A stretch of DNA of 8,315 bases from JAKPNF01 sp031556275 (GTDB lineage: Bacteria; Verrucomicrobiota; Verrucomicrobiia; Opitutales; JAKPNF01). The notes beneath the pieces were generated by a model. The model saw only the letters and a list, made by a program, of their open reading frames with translations, was not told the origin of the DNA and made no database searches. The translations under genes and the position numbers were made by a program. The DNA is taken from assembly GCA_031556275.1 (NCBI GenBank), contig JAVBTG010000113.1, positions 1 through 8,315 of the forward strand, read 5' to 3'. Of this stretch, positions 5,689 through 8,315 are shown piece by piece (positions within the stretch are counted from its first letter, which is position 1; the number at the start of each line of letters is the position of its first letter).

Positions 5689-5695
5689 AAAGGAG
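5689..5695 (+). promoter_or_regulatory. Strong ribosome binding site of trpA
   Basis: AAAGGAG ends 10 nt before the trpA ATG at 5706. It is the best Shine-Dalgarno match in the operon; trpE and trpB have none, trpC only a short AGG and trpD a GAAAGG. It also fixes the trpA start. Confidence 0.75.
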
Positions 5696-5705
5696 CATCA
5701 TCATC

Positions 5706-6506
5706 ATGAACCGAATTTCCCAATGTTTCACGCGCTTGCGCGCCGAGAACAAAAAGGCGCTTGTCGCCTACCTGACCGCGGGCGCGCCCGACATGAAGTC
5801 CAGCGAGACGCTGATCGACCGCGCCGCCAAAAGCGGGGCCGATATCATAGAACTGGGCGTGCCCTTTTCAGACCCGACGGCGGACGGGGCCGTCATTCAG
5901 GAGGCGTCGCAACGGGCGTTGAAGGCGGGCGCGAATTTGCCCGACATCCTCGCCATGGCGGGGCGCGTGCGCCAAAAAAATCCCGACACGCCGCTCGTGC
6001 TGTTTTCCTACTACAACGTCATCTTCCAATACGGCGTAGAAAAGCTCGCCAAGGAATGCGCGCGCATGGGAGTGGACGCGTGGCTCGTCGTAGATCTGCC
6101 CGTGGAGGAGCGTGGCGAGATCGAAAGACCCTGCCGCGAAAACGGCGTCGACATCATTCCGCTGTTGGCCCCCACGACGCCGCCGGAGCGCGCGGCGAAA
6201 ATATTGGCGGGGGCGTCCGGCTTCGTCTACTACATCATGGTGCGCGGGGTCACGGGCACTCGCGCGGAACTGCCAAGCGACCTTGTGCAAAAGCTGGACG
6301 AGATCCGCTCGCTCACCCAACTGCCGATAGTGGCCGGATTCGGCGTCTCCAATGCCGCGATGGCGAAGACGGCGGCCGCCCACGCCGACGGCACCGTCGT
6401 CGGCAGCGCTTTCGTGCGGCTGATGGAGCAAGCCCCCGACGCGCAGAAGGGAATCGAAGACACCTGCGCCCTAGTCGTCTCCTTATCTGAGGCGTTAAAA
6501 GACTAA
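5706..6506 (+). CDS. trpA: Tryptophan synthase alpha chain
   Basis: TrpA cleaves indole-3-glycerol phosphate to indole and glyceraldehyde-3-phosphate, then channels indole to TrpB. It has 266 residues, a normal length. The catalytic pair falls at Glu49 and Asp60 in IIELGVPFSDPTADG, exactly the E. coli numbering. Tyr175 starts the YYIMVRGVTG segment containing the mobile loop 6 region, and the phosphate-binding residues appear in AGFGVSN and GS at 233-234. The start ATG is set by AAAGGAG 10 nt upstream. It is the last gene of the operon: a terminator begins 5 nt after the TAA stop (6504-6506). One Trp is present, in DAWLVVD. Nothing suggests truncation or transfer. Confidence 0.98.
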   Translation: MNRISQCFTRLRAENKKALVAYLTAGAPDMKSSETLIDRAAKSGADIIELGVPFSDPTADGAVIQEASQRALKAGANLPDILAMAGRVRQKNPDTPLVLFSYYNVIFQYGVEKLAKECARMGVDAWLVVDLPVEERGEIERPCRENGVDIIPLLAPTTPPERAAKILAGASGFVYYIMVRGVTGTRAELPSDLVQKLDEIRSLTQLPIVAGFGVSNAAMAKTAAAHADGTVVGSAFVRLMEQAPDAQKGIEDTCALVVSLSEALKD

Positions 6507-6510
6507 AAAT

Positions 6511-6544
6511 AAAAAGCCCCGACATAAACCGTCGGGGCTTTTTT
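6511..6544. terminator. Bidirectional intrinsic terminator between trpA and yhbY-like gene
   Basis: GCCCCGAC (6516-6523) pairs perfectly with GTCGGGGC (6531-6538) around a 7-nt loop, and flanking AAAAA (6511-6515) pairs with TTTTT. The T-run 6539-6544 serves the + strand; the A-run 6505-6515, broken by one T, gives a T-run on the minus strand. It lies between the stops of two convergent genes, trpA and the yhbY-like gene, and should end both transcripts. Confidence 0.93.
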
Positions 6545-6867
6545 CACTCGTCGTCGAATTCGGAAGCCGCAGGTTTGGCGCGGTAAAACGCGCCCGTGCG
6601 CCCCACCGTGCCGAGGACCTCCGCGCCGGTGGCTTCGGCGAGGGCCTTGCACTGCGCCTTCAAGGCGTCGCGCGATTCGCTCGAGCGGATTTTGACCAGG
6701 CCGTCCTTCGTGAGGGCGCGTTCAAATTCCTTGATGACCGCCTCGGTCGCGCCTTCCTTGCCGAGCAGGACGGCAGGCTTGGTCGTCTGCGCGCGGCCGC
6801 GCAAAACATGTTTGTCGTTGCCGGTGAGCGCGGCACCCGGAGCGGGAAATATATAAGAGTCGTCCAT
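6544..6867 (-). CDS. yhbY: YhbY/CRS1-type ribosome-associated RNA-binding protein
   Basis: A 107-residue protein with a single CRS1-YhbY (CRM) domain covering about residues 14-98. The domain pattern is visible: LRG at 22-24, KPAVLLGKEG at 30-39 with the conserved GxxG RNA-binding loop (GKEG), a helix with IKEFERAL, the strand GLVKIR, and the C-terminal TVGRTGAFYR at 87-96. E. coli YhbY, of about the same size, associates with pre-50S ribosomal particles, so a role in ribosome assembly is likely. The protein also has an acidic tail (EFDDE) and a short N-terminal extension before the domain. It is read in the same direction as alaS, starting 22 nt after its stop, so the two probably share a transcript. 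No Shine-Dalgarno is visible; the gap is A/T-rich. The TGA stop directly adjoins the shared terminator. The symbol is by domain similarity only. Confidence 0.9.
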   Translation of the reverse strand: MDDSYIFPAPGAALTGNDKHVLRGRAQTTKPAVLLGKEGATEAVIKEFERALTKDGLVKIRSSESRDALKAQCKALAEATGAEVLGTVGRTGAFYRAKPAASEFDDE

Positions 6868-6889
6868 TCGGATGAAAATTAAAATGTGC

Positions 6890-8315
6890 TTAGTTGGGCA
6901 ACGAGGCGCGCAGCGCGTCGAGCACCCCGGCGAGCTTGTTGGGCTGCTTGCCGCCGCCCATAGCGAAGTCGGGCTTGCCTCCCCCCTTGCCGTCGAGCTG
7001 GACGCAGATTTTGGAGACGAGCTCTCCCGCCTTGACGCCCTTGTCCACGGCCCCCTGGGAGCAGGAGGCCAGCACGCTCACCTTGTCCGGCCCCTGCGCG
7101 GAGCCAAGGACAATGACGCCGTCGCCGATCTGCTTTTCCAGTTGCGAGGCCAAACCGCGCAAATCCTGCGGGTTTGGCACGCTGACGGAGGCCACGATCC
7201 ATTTGAGGCTTTCGGAATCGACGGCCTTGTCCAGCAACTGGTCCGCCAGCGCGGCGGCGTCCTTTTGCTGGAGGGCGCGGATGTCTTTTTCCAACTGCGT
7301 GCGCTGCTGGGAGAGCGCCTCGAGGCGGGCCTCCAGCTGGTCGGGCTTGCAGGAAAGTTTGTCGGCCAAACGGACGGTCTCGGCGAAACGCGCGGACAGC
7401 GCGTCGAAGGCCGCCTGCCCGGCGACCGCCTCAAGGCGGCGCGTGCCCGCGGCGATCGCGGACTGTTGAATGATTTTGCACAGGCCGATTTCCCCGGTGG
7501 CGCTCACGTGCGTGCCGCCGCACAGCTCTTTCCCGGTTCCCTCGACGTCGAGCACGCGCACGACGGCGCCGTACTTTTCGCCGAACAGGGCGACGCAGTC
7601 CGCGGGCTTTTCGTCAAAGGGCATTTCCGCCCACGTGACTGGGCGGTTGTCGAGGATGCGCGCGTTGACCATCGCCTCGATCTTTTGGATCTGCGCGTCG
7701 GTCAGCGGCTCGAAATGGTTGAAGTCGAAGCGCAGGTGCGTGTCGGTGACGAGCGAGCCCGCCTGCCGCACGTGGTCGCCCACGACCGCGCGCAGGGCCC
7801 AGTGGAGCAGGTGGGTGGCGGTGTGGTGGCGCTCGACGGCGCGGCGCCGGTCGACGTCGACGGTGAGACCAGCGTCCGCGTCGGCCGAGAGCCCCTCGGC
7901 GTCTTTCGCGGAAACTTTATGGAGGACGCGCCCCGCGTCGTCCTTGACGGTATCCAAAATAGCAATACGTTTCCCGCCGATCTCGGCGAACCCCGTGTCG
8001 CCGATCTGTCCGCCCATCTCGGCGTAAAAGGGCGTCTGCGCGAAGACGAGGTAGGCGGCCCCCTTGTCGCCCGGGACGACCGCCAGCAGCTTGGTCTTCA
8101 GGCCCTCCAAATTCGCGCGCTCGTAGCCGACGAACTGCGTCGCGGCGGCGGTGTCCTCGCCGTCGGAAACGGAAATAACGGTCTTTTTCTGCGCGGCGCG
8201 GGCGCGCTCGCGCTGTTTTGCCATCTCGGCCTCAAACCCTTTTTCGTCCAGCTTCACGCCGCGTTCGCGGGCGATGAGGGCCGTCAGGTCGAGCGGGAAG
8301 CCGTACGTGTCGTAC
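6890..8315 (-). CDS. alaS: Alanyl-tRNA synthetase, C-terminal part (runs off right edge)
   Basis: AlaS charges tRNA-Ala and clears mischarged Ser/Gly-tRNA-Ala. About 475 residues are visible, open to the window edge; roughly 400 N-terminal residues with the class II catalytic core and most of the tRNA-recognition region are missing. The first visible residues YDTYGFPLDLT and GFEAEMAKQRERAR mark the middle domain. The editing domain has the zinc/editing motif HTATH (7811-7825) and CGGTH (7508-7522). A charged, probably coiled stretch follows (QLEARLEALSQQRTQLEKD). The C-Ala domain ends with GKGGGKPDFAMGGG near 6950-6990. An internal GTG at 8257 can look like a start, but the family sequence clearly continues upstream of it. 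The stop TAA (6892-6890) lies 22 nt before the yhbY-like gene. Both editing motifs are complete, so proofreading should be functional. Confidence 0.97.
   Translation of the reverse strand, partial: YDTYGFPLDLTALIARERGVKLDEKGFEAEMAKQRERARAAQKKTVISVSDGEDTAAATQFVGYERANLEGLKTKLLAVVPGDKGAAYLVFAQTPFYAEMGGQIGDTGFAEIGGKRIAILDTVKDDAGRVLHKVSAKDAEGLSADADAGLTVDVDRRRAVERHHTATHLLHWALRAVVGDHVRQAGSLVTDTHLRFDFNHFEPLTDAQIQKIEAMVNARILDNRPVTWAEMPFDEKPADCVALFGEKYGAVVRVLDVEGTGKELCGGTHVSATGEIGLCKIIQQSAIAAGTRRLEAVAGQAAFDALSARFAETVRLADKLSCKPDQLEARLEALSQQRTQLEKDIRALQQKDAAALADQLLDKAVDSESLKWIVASVSVPNPQDLRGLASQLEKQIGDGVIVLGSAQGPDKVSVLASCSQGAVDKGVKAGELVSKICVQLDGKGGGKPDFAMGGGKQPNKLAGVLDALRASLPN

Noticed and set aside
5504..6490. 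+ strand ORF of 328 codons spanning trpB/trpA
   Set aside because: It is a very Arg-rich shadow across two conserved genes in other frames.
1..8315. CRISPR arrays, insertion sequences, tRNA or rRNA genes, phage or defence genes
   Set aside because: None seen. No spaced repeat array, transposase motif or tRNA-like cloverleaf is recognisable. The window is dense housekeeping sequence.

Overview
This window holds a complete tryptophan biosynthesis operon on the + strand, trpE-trpG-trpD-trpC-trpB-trpA. It is preceded by a leader region with all the parts of a classical ribosome-sensing attenuator. Minus-strand housekeeping genes flank it: the N-terminus of a CCA-adding/poly(A) polymerase-type nucleotidyltransferase at the left edge, and alaS followed by a YhbY-type RNA-binding protein at the right. 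The DNA is G+C-rich in coding regions with A/T-rich gaps, and the standard code is used (TGA ends trpD and the yhbY-like gene). The AlaS and nucleotidyltransferase sequences resemble those of Verrucomicrobiota (Opitutales-like) by memory. That placement is tentative, because no rRNA or other phylogenetic marker is present.

Layout. Positions 1-256 (minus) carry the partial nucleotidyltransferase gene. Positions 257-367 are an A/T-rich divergent upstream region. Positions 368-448 encode an unannotated 26-residue leader peptide with two Trp codons separated by one Arg codon. Positions 403-540 hold three mutually exclusive RNA pairings: a protector hairpin, an antiterminator, and an intrinsic terminator ending in seven Ts. 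trpE starts 38 nt after the T-run. trpE and trpG are separated by 57 nt containing a stem-loop. trpG/trpD overlap by 14 nt and trpD/trpC by 4 nt. trpC and trpB are 6 nt apart. trpB and trpA are 27 nt apart, with the best Shine-Dalgarno of the operon before trpA. A bidirectional terminator (6511-6544) separates trpA from the convergent alaS-yhbY pair.

How it works together. TrpE/TrpG make anthranilate from chorismate, TrpD adds phosphoribose, TrpC makes indole-3-glycerol phosphate, and TrpA/TrpB finish tryptophan. No trpF (phosphoribosylanthranilate isomerase) lies in the operon and TrpC is not fused to it, so that step must be encoded elsewhere. Control is expected at two levels. Transcription would be controlled by Trp-codon stalling in the leader. 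Enzyme activity would be controlled by tryptophan feedback on TrpE, whose LLES and NPSPY motifs are intact. The most notable observation is the leader: the same 13 nt (502-514) can pair with 409-421 as antiterminator or with 521-533 as terminator, and the Trp codons sit directly upstream of the protector stem.
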